This document shows, piece by piece, positions 17,549 through 26,041 of a stretch of DNA of 64,000 nt (the stretch's first letter is position 1; the number at the start of each line of letters is the position of its first letter). Source of the stretch: Flagellimonas algicola (GTDB lineage Bacteria; Bacteroidota; Bacteroidia; Flavobacteriales; Flavobacteriaceae); NCBI RefSeq assembly GCF_005937185.1, contig NZ_VCNI01000001.1, positions 740,657 through 804,656 on the forward strand, in the 5' to 3' direction. The position numbers and the translations under genes were made by a program. Below the pieces are notes generated by a model, which was given only the letters and a program-made list of their open reading frames with translations, did no database searches and was not told where the DNA came from.

Positions 17549-18466
17549 CTATCGCTTAAAGCGCTCAAAAATCGCCAAAGTCTTTTTGGTGTTGATAAAA
17601 TAAACGCCCGTAAGCAAAATGGCAGCGGCCAACACAGATTGCATACTAATTTGTTCATTTAGAAAATACCAACCCAAAAGCAAGGCCACAATGGGATTTA
17701 CATAGGTGGAGGTGGCTACTTTTTCAGGAGAGACAGATTTCAACAAATAATTAAATGAGGTAAAGGCCACGATACTTCCAAAAATGACCAATAACACCAT
17801 GGCCAGTTGTACTTTGCCACTCCAAACCAGTGGGGATGTCCATGTTTCCCCCAATCCCAAACTCATAAGGGCCAAGATGAATCCCCCCATGAGCATCTGG
17901 TATCCCGTATTCACAAAATAACTGGTGGGCAAATCCGCTTTACCTACAAATAAACTTCCGTAGGCCCAGCTCAGCATACCCGCGAAAATGGCAATCATGC
18001 CCATTACAGAGCCTTCTTTGGTTATCACCTCCTTTTGGCTGACCAAAAGATAAATCCCCAGTATGCCAAGCACCACGCCCACCACGGACATAGGTTTAAT
18101 CTTTTTGCCCTGCAACAAGCGCATCAAAATCAAAACAACCAAAGGTTGGGCGGAGATTTCCAATGCTGCAAATCCAGAATCTACGTAGCGAAGTGCCCAA
18201 ACCACTACCCCGTTCCCAATACCCAAAAAGAGAAAACCGGCGATGATGGTATTGCCCAACTGTTTTTTAGTAATGGCCACAGAAATGCCCATAAGCCTTG
18301 CTATGCCAAAAATGAGGAGTCCTGCCACCACAAAACGATAGGCTGCCAACATAAACGGGGGAATCTCCATTACTGCCATTTTATTGAGCATGTAGGTAGA
18401 GCCCCAGATGACATAGATTGCAAAAAAGGCAAGTATGATCAGGGTGGTGTTTGAAGTTTTTCCCAT
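17549..18466 (-). CDS. EamA/DMT-superfamily transporter
   Basis: 305 residues, ten predicted helices arranged as two EamA repeats. The first opens with LIILAFFAIYVIWGSTYMLNK and contains PPFMLAAYRFVVAGLLI, the second holds GSIVAFTSFNYLLKSVSPEKVATSTYVNPIVALLLGW. This is the drug/metabolite exporter pattern (YedA-like). The substrate cannot be read from sequence; members export amino acids or toxic metabolites. Its stop lies 1 bp from the Crp/Fnr stop, the genes running into each other. Confidence 0.85.
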   Translation of the reverse strand: MGKTSNTTLIILAFFAIYVIWGSTYMLNKMAVMEIPPFMLAAYRFVVAGLLIFGIARLMGISVAITKKQLGNTIIAGFLFLGIGNGVVVWALRYVDSGFAALEISAQPLVVLILMRLLQGKKIKPMSVVGVVLGILGIYLLVSQKEVITKEGSVMGMIAIFAGMLSWAYGSLFVGKADLPTSYFVNTGYQMLMGGFILALMSLGLGETWTSPLVWSGKVQLAMVLLVIFGSIVAFTSFNYLLKSVSPEKVATSTYVNPIVALLLGWYFLNEQISMQSVLAAAILLTGVYFINTKKTLAIFERFKR

Positions 18467-18585
18467 AGCGCCTAGGTCGGTAATTATACTACAATATTAC
18501 AGCTATTTGGGACAGTGAAAAACTAAATTGCGTATAAGTTTTATCCAGAAAAATTGGGTGGAAAAAGCTTTTGGAGGGGCGGCTT

Positions 18586-18915
18586 TTAGGAATATTGGTC
18601 GGTGGCCAAGAGATAGGCCGCGATATCCTTCTCCAGCTTTTTAAAACGCTCCAAATGCAATTGGATATCCGCCTTTAAACTTTTGGCCTCTCCTCTTTTT
18701 TGTTTGATCAAGTCCATAATCCTGTTTTGCTGTCCTGCGTAGGTTTTAAAACTTTGCTTCAGTTCATAGAGTTTCTCAAAACAGGAGTAATCTCGAGGTT
18801 CGCAGGTATAGGAATTAATTTTTTTGGTAAGCCGTTGAATGATGTTGTTGTTTCGTTCCATGCGAACCAACAAATCTTGAATGGAATCCTTGCTATTTTT
18901 GGTCAAGTTTGCCAT
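18586..18915 (-). CDS. Small helical coiled-coil protein, unknown function
   Basis: 109 residues, no signal or membrane segment. The sequence is charged and almost entirely helical with heptad-like spacing (IQDLLVRMERNNNIIQRLTKKIN, then KQSFKTYAGQQNRIMDLIKQKRG). Three cysteines or aromatic residues in SYTCEPRDYSCFEKLYELK may form a short hinge. I do not recognise a family. It is isolated: 119 bp after the EamA start and divergent from the YceI gene. It could be a cytoplasmic structural or adaptor protein, but nothing nearby supports a specific role. Confidence 0.55.
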   Translation of the reverse strand: MANLTKNSKDSIQDLLVRMERNNNIIQRLTKKINSYTCEPRDYSCFEKLYELKQSFKTYAGQQNRIMDLIKQKRGEAKSLKADIQLHLERFKKLEKDIAAYLLATDQYS

Positions 18916-19109
18916 GCCATTTTGTTTACCATTTTAGAACCATCTAAATGCTACCATTAAGTTAGTAATTATCTTACATTTTTCCACCTATACACTTATA
19001 ATTTGCCATAATTTAACATTGGGAACCGATTGGAACCCTAGTTTAGATGAATGCGCCAAACCTAATGCCATTGATAAGGTTTTTGCTATTTTTAGACTAA
19101 AAGCCTGTT

Positions 19110-19622
19110 ATGCGATTGATTTCCTTACTTCTTGTATTGACCTTCGGTATTCAAGGAATACTGCTAAACGCTCAGAGCCCGCAGATTCAAAATGCGGAGA
19201 TTCGTTTTGAGTTTGTGTCTAAAGAAGTGAAGGGCACCATTGCCGGATTTGAATCCGAGTCTGTAATTAATTGGGAACATCCAGAAAAATCGATTTTTAA
19301 GGGCAGGGTACAATCCAAAACCCTGGACACCAATAATGGCCTACGGAATTGGTCTTTGAGGAGCGGCAAGTACTTTGATGCCAAAGACCATCCTTATATT
19401 TCTTTTGAAAGCACCAAGGTAACTCCAAATGGGAATCAATGGGTGGTAAAGGGCGAACTTACCATTAAGTCTACCACTAACCCGGTATCCATAATCTTCA
19501 AAAAGGAGGACAAAAAGTTGGTAGGTACATTTTCCTTGTATTCTATAGATTATGGGATAAAAATCAAAAAGCAGCGGGAGGATAATTTGGTGAAAGTGCA
19601 ATTAGAACTGGAGGTTGAGTAA
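19110..19622 (+). CDS. YceI-family periplasmic lipid-binding protein
   Basis: 170 residues with a signal peptide (LLLVLTFGIQGILLNA). The mature part is a YceI lipocalin-like barrel: RFEFVSKEVKGTIAGFES, NGLRNWSLRSGKYFDAKDHPYISFES, GELTIKSTTNPVSI and a final SIDYGIKIKKQREDNLVKVQLELEV strand. YceI proteins bind long isoprenoid or fatty chains (for example polyisoprenoids). It lies just before the end of the polyketide operon on the opposite strand, and a link to its lipid product is possible but not shown. A 7-bp-phased repeat begins 1 bp after its stop. Confidence 0.85.
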   Translation: MRLISLLLVLTFGIQGILLNAQSPQIQNAEIRFEFVSKEVKGTIAGFESESVINWEHPEKSIFKGRVQSKTLDTNNGLRNWSLRSGKYFDAKDHPYISFESTKVTPNGNQWVVKGELTIKSTTNPVSIIFKKEDKKLVGTFSLYSIDYGIKIKKQREDNLVKVQLELEVE

Positions 19623-19623
19623 T

Positions 19624-19855
19624 CTGTTTTCAGTCTTCAGTCTACAGTTAACAGTAAACGGTTTACAGCATTTTTATCATTTAACCTTTTGAACTTGATA
19701 CTTGGACTGTGTTTAGCATATTGGAATGTTCGATAGTTCGATTTATGGATAACTCAAAACTCAGAATTCAGAACTCATAACTTTTGAACTTGATATTTGA
19801 ACTTGAACTTCAGCGTAGCAATTTTCAAATTTGAATTTTCAATTTTTAATTGACC
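19624..19855 (+). repeat. Heptad-phased degenerate repeats
   Basis: This gene-free stretch between the YceI stop and the polyketide operon holds several blocks with a 7-bp period: CAGTNNN words in seven consecutive units (19624-19672), AACTNNN-type words in nine units (19751-19813), and ATTTTCA/AATTTGA words in five units (19821-19855). The words differ between blocks but the spacing does not. Confidence 0.6.
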
Positions 19856-19866
19856 AGACCCAAGAC

Positions 19867-20298
19867 TTATTGCTTCCTGCCAAATAATGCTGCATAAATT
19901 TTCACGACCAGCCAATTCCCGAGCGGAAAATAGAGCGCAAAGAACAGCGCCATTCCCAAACTAAAATTGCGAATGTTGAAGAGCTGGTCCAAAATATTGT
20001 CCGGATACGCATACGAAGTTTGAAGAGCGTACCCGCTAAATTCCAACAGACCCATGGCCACAAGACCATAGGCGTATTGCATGTGAAACGGAAGCCCACG
20101 GAGGATCAATGAAATGGGAACCATGAACAAAATATAGCAGGTGATTACTTGCCACCAATAGGTGAACTTGGCAATTTGAACCTGCTCCCCAAACCAGTCC
20201 ATACCCATGCCCCAAGTGAAGTAGACCAAACAGTACGTGAGCAGCAATCGCTTATCCACATTTACTTTTTGCAAGATAAAATTCCAGAATTCCTTCAT
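19867..20298 (-). CDS. Four-helix membrane protein at the end of the polyketide operon
   Basis: 143 residues with about four membrane segments (about 18-36, 46-66, 74-92, 115-136) and several conserved-looking aromatic residues (YFTWGMGMDWFGEQ). No family recognised. It starts 1 bp after the ACP stop and is the last gene of the eight-gene operon, so it is likely part of the same pathway, perhaps anchoring enzymes at the membrane or moving the lipid product. The absence of charged catalytic clusters argues against an enzyme, but this is only a reading of composition. Confidence 0.6.
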   Translation of the reverse strand: MKEFWNFILQKVNVDKRLLLTYCLVYFTWGMGMDWFGEQVQIAKFTYWWQVITCYILFMVPISLILRGLPFHMQYAYGLVAMGLLEFSGYALQTSYAYPDNILDQLFNIRNFSLGMALFFALYFPLGNWLVVKIYAALFGRKQ

Positions 20299-20299
20299 C

Positions 20300-20551
20300 T
20301 TATTTGGCTTCTAATTTGGCTTGAATAATCTGTTGTGCATCTGCCATGGTTTGCATTCCGTCCATGTCCTCATTTTCCAGCATAATGTCAAATGCATCTT
20401 CGACATCCAACACAATGTCCACCAAATTGGCAGAGTTGATATTTAGCTCCTCCAGAAAATTACTTTCCAATTGAATAGCTTCCGAAGAAACATCATCTGG
20501 TAAATAATTGCTCACTATTTCCTTGAGTTTTACAAAGTGTTCTTCTTTCAC
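20300..20551 (-). CDS. Acyl carrier protein
   Basis: 83 acidic, helical residues. The phosphopantetheine site sits at Ser40 in EELNINSANLVDIVLDVEDAF; the usual D-S-L is replaced by N-S-A, while the flanking hydrophobic pattern of helix II is kept. It carries the growing chain for the neighbouring ketosynthase, dehydratase and reductase. It is 1 bp from the membrane gene and 6 bp from the ketosynthase gene. The odd motif may mean a dedicated phosphopantetheinyl transferase or partner specificity. Confidence 0.85.
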   Translation of the reverse strand: MKEEHFVKLKEIVSNYLPDDVSSEAIQLESNFLEELNINSANLVDIVLDVEDAFDIMLENEDMDGMQTMADAQQIIQAKLEAK

Positions 20552-20557
20552 ATAGCA

Positions 20558-21829
20558 TTATTTGTTGTAGGACTTAAAAATAGCACAGGCATTGACATCT
20601 CCAAAGCCAAAGCTGGCTTTTGCAATAATTTGAGGTGCTATATCCAGGCTTTTTTGCGGAATTCTGGAGGCATCTACCACTTTTTTAATCTCCGGGTGTA
20701 AATCCTCACAATTGAGATTTCCAAAGACTTGACCTAATTTAAATTGAAGCAAACTGCCTACGCATTCAATACTTCCTGCCGCTGCCAAACAGTGTCCAAA
20801 TAGCCCCTTGAAAGAGTTTACATAGGGAAAATCCTTACCGCTACGCCCCAAGGCAATGCTCCAATTTTTGATTTCCAATGGGTCTTTGGTCGTGGCAGTC
20901 AAGTGCCCATTGATGACATCTATCTGGCTGGGAGTTATCCCCGACTCTTTTATAGCAGTGCGAATGCATCTAACTACAGCTTCACTATTGGGAGCTATCA
21001 TAGTTCCCCCATTCCGTTGCCCGCCGCTATTAATGGAACCGCCCAAAAGTTCTCCATAAATTTTGGCACCTCTTGCCCTGGCACTTTCCGAGGATTCCAA
21101 AACCAATGCCCCTGCCCCACTTCCGGGTACAAATCCACAGGCCGTAGCGCTCATGGGTCGACTTGCTTTAGCTGGGCTATCGTTGTAATTTCTGGGTAAG
21201 ATTCGCATGGCATCAAATCCACCCCAAACGTAGGGGCCACTATCACTGCAACTCCCCACCAACATTCGCTTTGCTTTTTTGGATTTTATGCGTTCATAGC
21301 CCATTAGAATGGCCTCGGTTCCCGTGGTGCATGCCGAGGAATTAGTAGTCACTTGGTTTCCACATCCCAGCATTCCACCTAAATAGGCACTTATTCCACT
21401 CGCCATGGTCTGGATTACGGATGTACTGCCCAACCGTCTCACATTACCCTGGTCTACCTTATAAATGGCTTCCCTGAACTTATCCACTCCCAAAATCCCA
21501 GTCCCGAAGACAATCCCACTATCCCAATCTGGTGTTTCGGTATTTGCTGATAAACCAGCATCTTGCCATGCATCTTTCCCTGCCATAACCCCATAAACCA
21601 CGCCCGAGGCATTCAAACCCTTTAGCTGAACATTGGTGAAGTAATCATTTAGATTATATGCATCAACATTCGGTTTTCCAGCAATTTGGCATGAAAAATT
21701 TAATTCTTTCAGTTCAGGTTGAAAATTTATTCCGCTCATGCCCGATTGCAGCGCGTGACCGAACGCTACAAGTCCAATTCCATTAGGGGCACAGACCCCC
21801 ATTCCTGTAACCACTACCCTAACTGCCAT
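20558..21829 (-). CDS. Beta-ketoacyl-ACP synthase (KAS II-like)
   Basis: 423 residues of thiolase-fold ketosynthase. Active-site Cys167 in TTNSSACTTGTEAI, His309 in INGHLTATTKDPLEI (usually NAHGTST), and Lys341/His346 in FKGLFGHCLAAAGS complete the Cys-His-His set, so decarboxylative condensation should work. The altered loop after His309 sets it apart from housekeeping FabF. It overlaps the dehydratase gene by 11 bp, arguing for translational coupling. With the ACP, dehydratase and FabL-like reductase it could build or extend the acyl starter for the type III PKS. Confidence 0.9.
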   Translation of the reverse strand: MAVRVVVTGMGVCAPNGIGLVAFGHALQSGMSGINFQPELKELNFSCQIAGKPNVDAYNLNDYFTNVQLKGLNASGVVYGVMAGKDAWQDAGLSANTETPDWDSGIVFGTGILGVDKFREAIYKVDQGNVRRLGSTSVIQTMASGISAYLGGMLGCGNQVTTNSSACTTGTEAILMGYERIKSKKAKRMLVGSCSDSGPYVWGGFDAMRILPRNYNDSPAKASRPMSATACGFVPGSGAGALVLESSESARARGAKIYGELLGGSINSGGQRNGGTMIAPNSEAVVRCIRTAIKESGITPSQIDVINGHLTATTKDPLEIKNWSIALGRSGKDFPYVNSFKGLFGHCLAAAGSIECVGSLLQFKLGQVFGNLNCEDLHPEIKKVVDASRIPQKSLDIAPQIIAKASFGFGDVNACAIFKSYNK

Positions 21830-22277
21830 GCTCTACCATTTTAAACATCCCCGCCAAGATTCCCTTGCAGACCAATTCTTCCTTGGCATTGAACATCTGG
21901 ACGCTGCATTTAAGCTTGTTGAACCGGAAATACTCTTTTTTTGATATTACCCTGACTGTTTCTCCGGGGAAAACCGGCAACAAAAATTCCATTTCCGAAC
22001 TTGAAAAGGCGACTTGCAATGATTTCAATCCGTCATCCAGCCCTTCATGACCCAGAAGATGGATTCCCAAGCAAACCAAACCAATTTGCGCACAACATTC
22101 TGTTAGGATTACCCCTGGAGTAACCGGATTTTCCTTAAAATGACCTTGATAGAAATGCAAGTCTGGGTGAAAACAATAGCTTCCTTCCACTCCATCCGAA
22201 TCCACATGCTGAAGTTCATCCACAAAATGAAAAGGTTGGCTATAAGGAAGACGGTCTATTATTTCTTGATAGGTCAT
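21819..22277 (-). CDS. Hotdog-fold 3-hydroxyacyl-ACP dehydratase (FabZ/FabA-like)
   Basis: 152 residues with the hotdog signature YQGHFKENPVTPGVILTECCAQ, where the His and the Glu form the expected dehydratase dyad. The N-terminus LPYSQPFHFVDEL matches the FabZ substrate entrance (usually LPHRYPFLLVD). It should remove water from 3-hydroxyacyl-ACP, feeding the FabL-like reductase. Start is 2 bp from the SDR stop, and the end overlaps the ketosynthase start by 11 bp. Confidence 0.85.
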   Translation of the reverse strand: MTYQEIIDRLPYSQPFHFVDELQHVDSDGVEGSYCFHPDLHFYQGHFKENPVTPGVILTECCAQIGLVCLGIHLLGHEGLDDGLKSLQVAFSSSEMEFLLPVFPGETVRVISKKEYFRFNKLKCSVQMFNAKEELVCKGILAGMFKMVEHGS

Positions 22278-22279
22278 AA

Positions 22280-23062
22280 CTATTGCAAACTTTCACCGCC
22301 ATCAACCTTGATCACCGTTCCTGTGATCCACAGCGCCTCCTTGGTTGTCAACAGATAGGCCGCATTGGCCACGTCCTTGGGAGTGGTCAACCTTTGGTTT
22401 GGATTTCTTCGTATGGATTGTTTGATTAATTTCTCACTATTGGGAATCAGCCTTAGCGAAGGAGTATCTGTTACTCCAGCTTGGATGCAATTTGCTTTAA
22501 TCCCAAATGGGGCAAATTCAAGAGCAATACTTCGCGTAATGGATTCCAAGGCCGCCTTGGCGGCACCAACAGCTGCATAGTTCCTCAAAGCCCTGGTACT
22601 ACCTTCACTTGTAAAAGCAATCACTCTAGCATCTTGATTAAAAAGTTGGGTTTGATACAAAACTTTCACCCAGCCATAAAGGCTTATGGCCATGGCATCT
22701 ATCGTTAATTGGAAATCTTTATTGGACAATGCTCCCTCTTGGACATCCCACATTGGTTTTACATTACCCTTGGCTATACTATGCACCAAAACCGAAATTT
22801 TAGCACCCCCCAACAGCGATTTTATTTCTTCCACTACCCCTTCCCGGCTAGCAGCATCAACAGCATCCTTGTTAAAACTATGGACTACAGCCCCATTGGA
22901 TACAATTTCCTGGAACGCCTCTTGCACCGATGGCATATTGGTCCTTCTATCCCTATGAATCAAAATTAGGTTGAACCCCTTGCCGGCTAATTTCTGGGCC
23001 GTGGCTAATCCCAAACCACTACTCCCACCAAGAATTAAAGCCCATTTAGCCGAATCTCCCAT
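22280..23062 (-). CDS. FabL-like enoyl-ACP reductase (SDR)
   Basis: 260 residues, Rossmann-fold SDR. The cofactor loop is GGSSGLGLATAQKLAGKG and is followed by RDRR, which suggests NADPH. The catalytic segment reads NYAAVGAAKAALES, that is Tyr-x6-Lys as in FabL/FabI enoyl reductases, not the Tyr-x3-Lys of ketoreductases such as FabG. Likely reaction: reduction of the enoyl-ACP made by the hotdog dehydratase. No ketoreductase is in the operon, so the housekeeping FabG may serve. 10 bp gap from the type III PKS, 2 bp to the dehydratase. Confidence 0.8.
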   Translation of the reverse strand: MGDSAKWALILGGSSGLGLATAQKLAGKGFNLILIHRDRRTNMPSVQEAFQEIVSNGAVVHSFNKDAVDAASREGVVEEIKSLLGGAKISVLVHSIAKGNVKPMWDVQEGALSNKDFQLTIDAMAISLYGWVKVLYQTQLFNQDARVIAFTSEGSTRALRNYAAVGAAKAALESITRSIALEFAPFGIKANCIQAGVTDTPSLRLIPNSEKLIKQSIRRNPNQRLTTPKDVANAAYLLTTKEALWITGTVIKVDGGESLQ

Positions 23063-23072
23063 CTATTTTTGT

Positions 23073-24128
23073 TTACCATTCCAACAATACTCTTTGTGCC
23101 GAAAATCCGGGCCCAAAGCTTAATATCAATCCTTGCTCTCCAGCTCCCAACTCCTTTTTCAAAAACCGTTCAAGGACGTAGAGGACGGTGACGCTGCTCA
23201 TATTGCCATAACTTTTCAGTACTTCCCGGGTATCGTCGATATTCTTTCCCAATTTACCAAACAATTCTTCCACCGTACTCACTATCTTCTTTCCTCCGGG
23301 ATGAAAAATCAGATGATTGACCTTATCCAAGTTCGAATTAAATTTAGCCAAGAACGGATGGATGATTCGTGGAAAGTGTTCAGCTATCACTTCTGGAACG
23401 GTAGGGTCCAAAATCATTTTTAAACCTGTATTGGTCAAATCAAAGCCCATTAAATGGGTGGCATTGCTGAAATGATACATTTCTTCACCCAAAATTCTAG
23501 GGCCGCTTGCTTCTTTTTCGGAAGAAAGCAATACACAGGAAGCGCCATCGCCAAAAATTGCGGCACTGACCATGTTTGCCATGGAAAAATCATCCAACTG
23601 AAATGTGGCCGTCGGACTCTCAACAGCAATTACCGCAGCGCGCTTGCCCGGGTTGGACCGTAGAAAGTTAGCGGCATAAATGAGCCCTGAAACACCTGCT
23701 GCACATCCCATTTCAGTTACCGGAAGGCGAACAATATCCTGTCTTAATCCCAAAGCATTGACCAGATACGCATCCAATGACGGAATCATGATCCCCGTGC
23801 AGCTTACGGTGATAATAAAATCGAGAGATTCGGAGTTCCAAGCTAGCTTGGATAGCGACTTTTGAAGTACTTTCTCGCCTAATTCCTTAACCTCCCGTGC
23901 GTAAATCTCATTTTTCTCCTCAAAGGAAGTGGCCGTAAAGACCTCTTCAATATCCATTATTCCATATCGACGGTCAACCCCGGCCCTTTCAAAAATCTTA
24001 ATGACCTTTCTTCGAAACCGTTCCTCTTGACCACTAAGCCATAGATCCACAAATGGAATAATGTCCAAGGTATCCCGACTATACTTGGGCAACTGTTTTG
24101 AAACTCCTGCAATCCGTACTTCCGCCAT
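23073..24128 (-). CDS. Type III polyketide synthase (chalcone/alkylresorcinol synthase-like)
   Basis: 351 residues of the chalcone-synthase fold. The Cys142-His276-Asn309 triad is intact (PVTEMGCAAGVSGL, HLIFHPGGK, SYGNMSSVTVLYVLE), and the C-terminal GFSAQRVLLEW fits the GFGPG-type loop region (GLILSFGPGFSAQ). Bacterial relatives extend long-chain acyl-CoA or acyl-ACP with malonyl units to alkylresorcinols or alkylpyrones; the starter here cannot be read off. It overlaps the methyltransferase stop by 1 bp. The gene set around it (ketosynthase, dehydratase, reductase, ACP) suggests a self-supplied acyl starter. Confidence 0.9.
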   Translation of the reverse strand: MAEVRIAGVSKQLPKYSRDTLDIIPFVDLWLSGQEERFRRKVIKIFERAGVDRRYGIMDIEEVFTATSFEEKNEIYAREVKELGEKVLQKSLSKLAWNSESLDFIITVSCTGIMIPSLDAYLVNALGLRQDIVRLPVTEMGCAAGVSGLIYAANFLRSNPGKRAAVIAVESPTATFQLDDFSMANMVSAAIFGDGASCVLLSSEKEASGPRILGEEMYHFSNATHLMGFDLTNTGLKMILDPTVPEVIAEHFPRIIHPFLAKFNSNLDKVNHLIFHPGGKKIVSTVEELFGKLGKNIDDTREVLKSYGNMSSVTVLYVLERFLKKELGAGEQGLILSFGPGFSAQRVLLEW

Positions 24129-24844
24129 TATTCAGTATGTCGATTGAAATCCATGACCCATACATACCGAAATGCCCATTTCCATCGAATCTTGTGTGAA
24201 ACATTCGGTATTTTTTTTGATAATCCCATTAGTTCTGCTTTCCTAAAACCTTTACTTATGGAAACCAAACCATCATGTTTAGCAACATAGGTCCTCAAAA
24301 AAATGGAGCTGAACATCTTGAACAGCATATAGGATATTTTACTTCTTTGAAGATCATTAATGACCACACCTACTCTAGCCAGTTCTACAAATTTGTTCAG
24401 AAAGGTCTCGATTCGTTCCTCTTCAAAATGATGCATGGTCAAGGTGTTGATTACTATATCGCATTCAAAGCGCGAATCTGCCTTTAATATGTCCACCTTA
24501 TGGAAGCTGACATGGGGCAAACCCTTACATTTTTCTCGAGCTATAGCCAAAACATCATCCCTTAGATCAATTCCCTTCATTTCATGGGACACCCCTTTTT
24601 TACTGAGGAAATTGGATAGTTTGAACAACATATTGCCATCCCCACACCCCATATCAAGAATCGTATACGATTTATTGGGGTCTTTTTTGACCAATTCCCA
24701 AACACCATTGCGTGTAATGGACTCTCCACCCAACCATTTATTGCAAAAATTGATGTCCCTATACGCATTTTGAAGTAGTCGAAATTGCATGTTGGGGTTA
24801 TCCATCAGCTCATCCATCCTACTTCTTGCCGTTAAATCCATCAA
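24128..24844 (-). CDS. Class I SAM-dependent methyltransferase
   Basis: 238 residues with a class I methyltransferase Rossmann core: motif I YTILDMGCGDGNML (about 56-69), an acidic residue ending strand 2 (GIDLRDDVL), and post-I FECDIVINTLTMHHFEEE. It likely O- or C-methylates the phenolic product of the adjacent type III PKS, but the acceptor is only inferred. It begins with two ATGs in a row, overlaps the flavoprotein stop by 4 bp and the PKS start by 1 bp, so it is translationally coupled on both sides. Confidence 0.85.
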   Translation of the reverse strand: MMDLTARSRMDELMDNPNMQFRLLQNAYRDINFCNKWLGGESITRNGVWELVKKDPNKSYTILDMGCGDGNMLFKLSNFLSKKGVSHEMKGIDLRDDVLAIAREKCKGLPHVSFHKVDILKADSRFECDIVINTLTMHHFEEERIETFLNKFVELARVGVVINDLQRSKISYMLFKMFSSIFLRTYVAKHDGLVSISKGFRKAELMGLSKKIPNVSHKIRWKWAFRYVWVMDFNRHTE

Positions 24845-25968
24845 CTTAAAATTGGATTACCATGGGTTCTTTTGATAAGGGTTTGTAGCATCAGCTTGGA
24901 GTTGGCGATAGATCGCATTCCAAAATTAAACCATCCGGTATGCAACATTGCCCTTTGCAGCTGGCTGCCAAGCCAAATTCTTTTCTTAAAATGTTTGTTC
25001 CATTGTTTTTGATACACTTCTTCCATCCCTCTTCTATCCATGCTTTGGTCTTTGAGAAAGAACGTTACTTGTTCAGAAGCCATTTTAGCAGCATGCATGG
25101 CCATAGCCATGCCATTTCCGCATAATGGATGAATCATTCCTGCCGAATCTCCACACATCAGTATATGATTGGCAACAGTGAGCTTCTTGCCGAAGGAAAT
25201 CTGTGCAATACTCAAAGGATAGTCAAAAATCGGTTTTGCCTTTTCCAAGAATTGCTTCAAATACGGATTTCTGCACAGCACCTGCCTGTTGAATTCATGG
25301 ATATTCCCCGCCCTTTTGAAGCTATCGTACCGAACCAAATAACATAGATTCAACACACTTTCCTCTACCTGCGATAAACCAGCATACCCACCTTGAAAGT
25401 TATGGAGGGAAACAAGGTTTTTGGGATGCCCATCGTAATGGTAATGGCATTTTACACCGAGCCATGGCGACTTTTGATGCCTGCCTCTTAATTGAAATTT
25501 TTCATCCAAATTGGAGCGCTTACCAAAGGCTCCAAGCACCACTTTTGCCCTTTGTATGGACTTTGATGCAAGTGAAACCTCAAATTCATCCTCCTTAAAG
25601 TCCACGGCGGTAACCGTAGAGAAAACAAACTCCACGCTATTTCTTAGTGCTAACTGATACAACTGGTTATCCAGGGCATATCTGCTCATTCCGAATCCGC
25701 CAAGCGGTAATTTCACGGAAACTGACTTTCCTAGTTGCGTACTCAGCTGAAGGGTATCAATTTGCGGAAGGGACAATGTGGCAAAATCCATTCCTAGGTG
25801 TTCAAGATAGGGTTTAACCTCATTGGATACATATTCGCCACAAACCTTATGTCTGGGATAGGTCTTTTTCTCCACCACTACCACCTGAATTCCCTTGGAA
25901 GCCAGGTCCACTGCTGCAGTTAATCCAGCCAAACCTCCTCCAATGATAAGCACGTCCGTGTTCTTCAC
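24841..25968 (-). CDS. FAD-dependent oxidoreductase, geranylgeranyl-reductase-like
   Basis: 375 residues if started at GTG 25968 (VKNTDVLIIGGGLAGLTAA); the frame also allows TTG 25992, but that codon sits next to the T-tract of the ompA terminator. FAD-binding GGGLAGLTAAVDLASKG, then the PRHKVCGEYVS segment typical of the GGR/monooxygenase group, and the second FAD motif LMCGDSAGMIHPLCGNGMAMAMHAA. Likely to hydroxylate or reduce the polyketide or its chain. First gene of the operon, so it must be near the promoter, although only about 50 bp separate it from the ompA gene end. Confidence 0.8.
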   Translation of the reverse strand: MKNTDVLIIGGGLAGLTAAVDLASKGIQVVVVEKKTYPRHKVCGEYVSNEVKPYLEHLGMDFATLSLPQIDTLQLSTQLGKSVSVKLPLGGFGMSRYALDNQLYQLALRNSVEFVFSTVTAVDFKEDEFEVSLASKSIQRAKVVLGAFGKRSNLDEKFQLRGRHQKSPWLGVKCHYHYDGHPKNLVSLHNFQGGYAGLSQVEESVLNLCYLVRYDSFKRAGNIHEFNRQVLCRNPYLKQFLEKAKPIFDYPLSIAQISFGKKLTVANHILMCGDSAGMIHPLCGNGMAMAMHAAKMASEQVTFFLKDQSMDRRGMEEVYQKQWNKHFKKRIWLGSQLQRAMLHTGWFNFGMRSIANSKLMLQTLIKRTHGNPILS

Positions 25969-25990
25969 TATATGAAGATAGGTTTTTTGC

Positions 25991-26019
25991 AAAAAAAAAT
26001 CCCGACCATTGGCCGGGAT
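25991..26019 (-). terminator. Rho-independent terminator of the ompA/lipocalin operon
   Basis: On the minus strand a near-perfect 9-bp stem (ATCCCGGCC...GGTCGGGAT) with a short loop is followed by nine T residues. It ends the ompA transcript just before the polyketide operon starts. Confidence 0.8.
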
Positions 26020-26041
26020 TCAAAATATTTAAGAAAGAATA

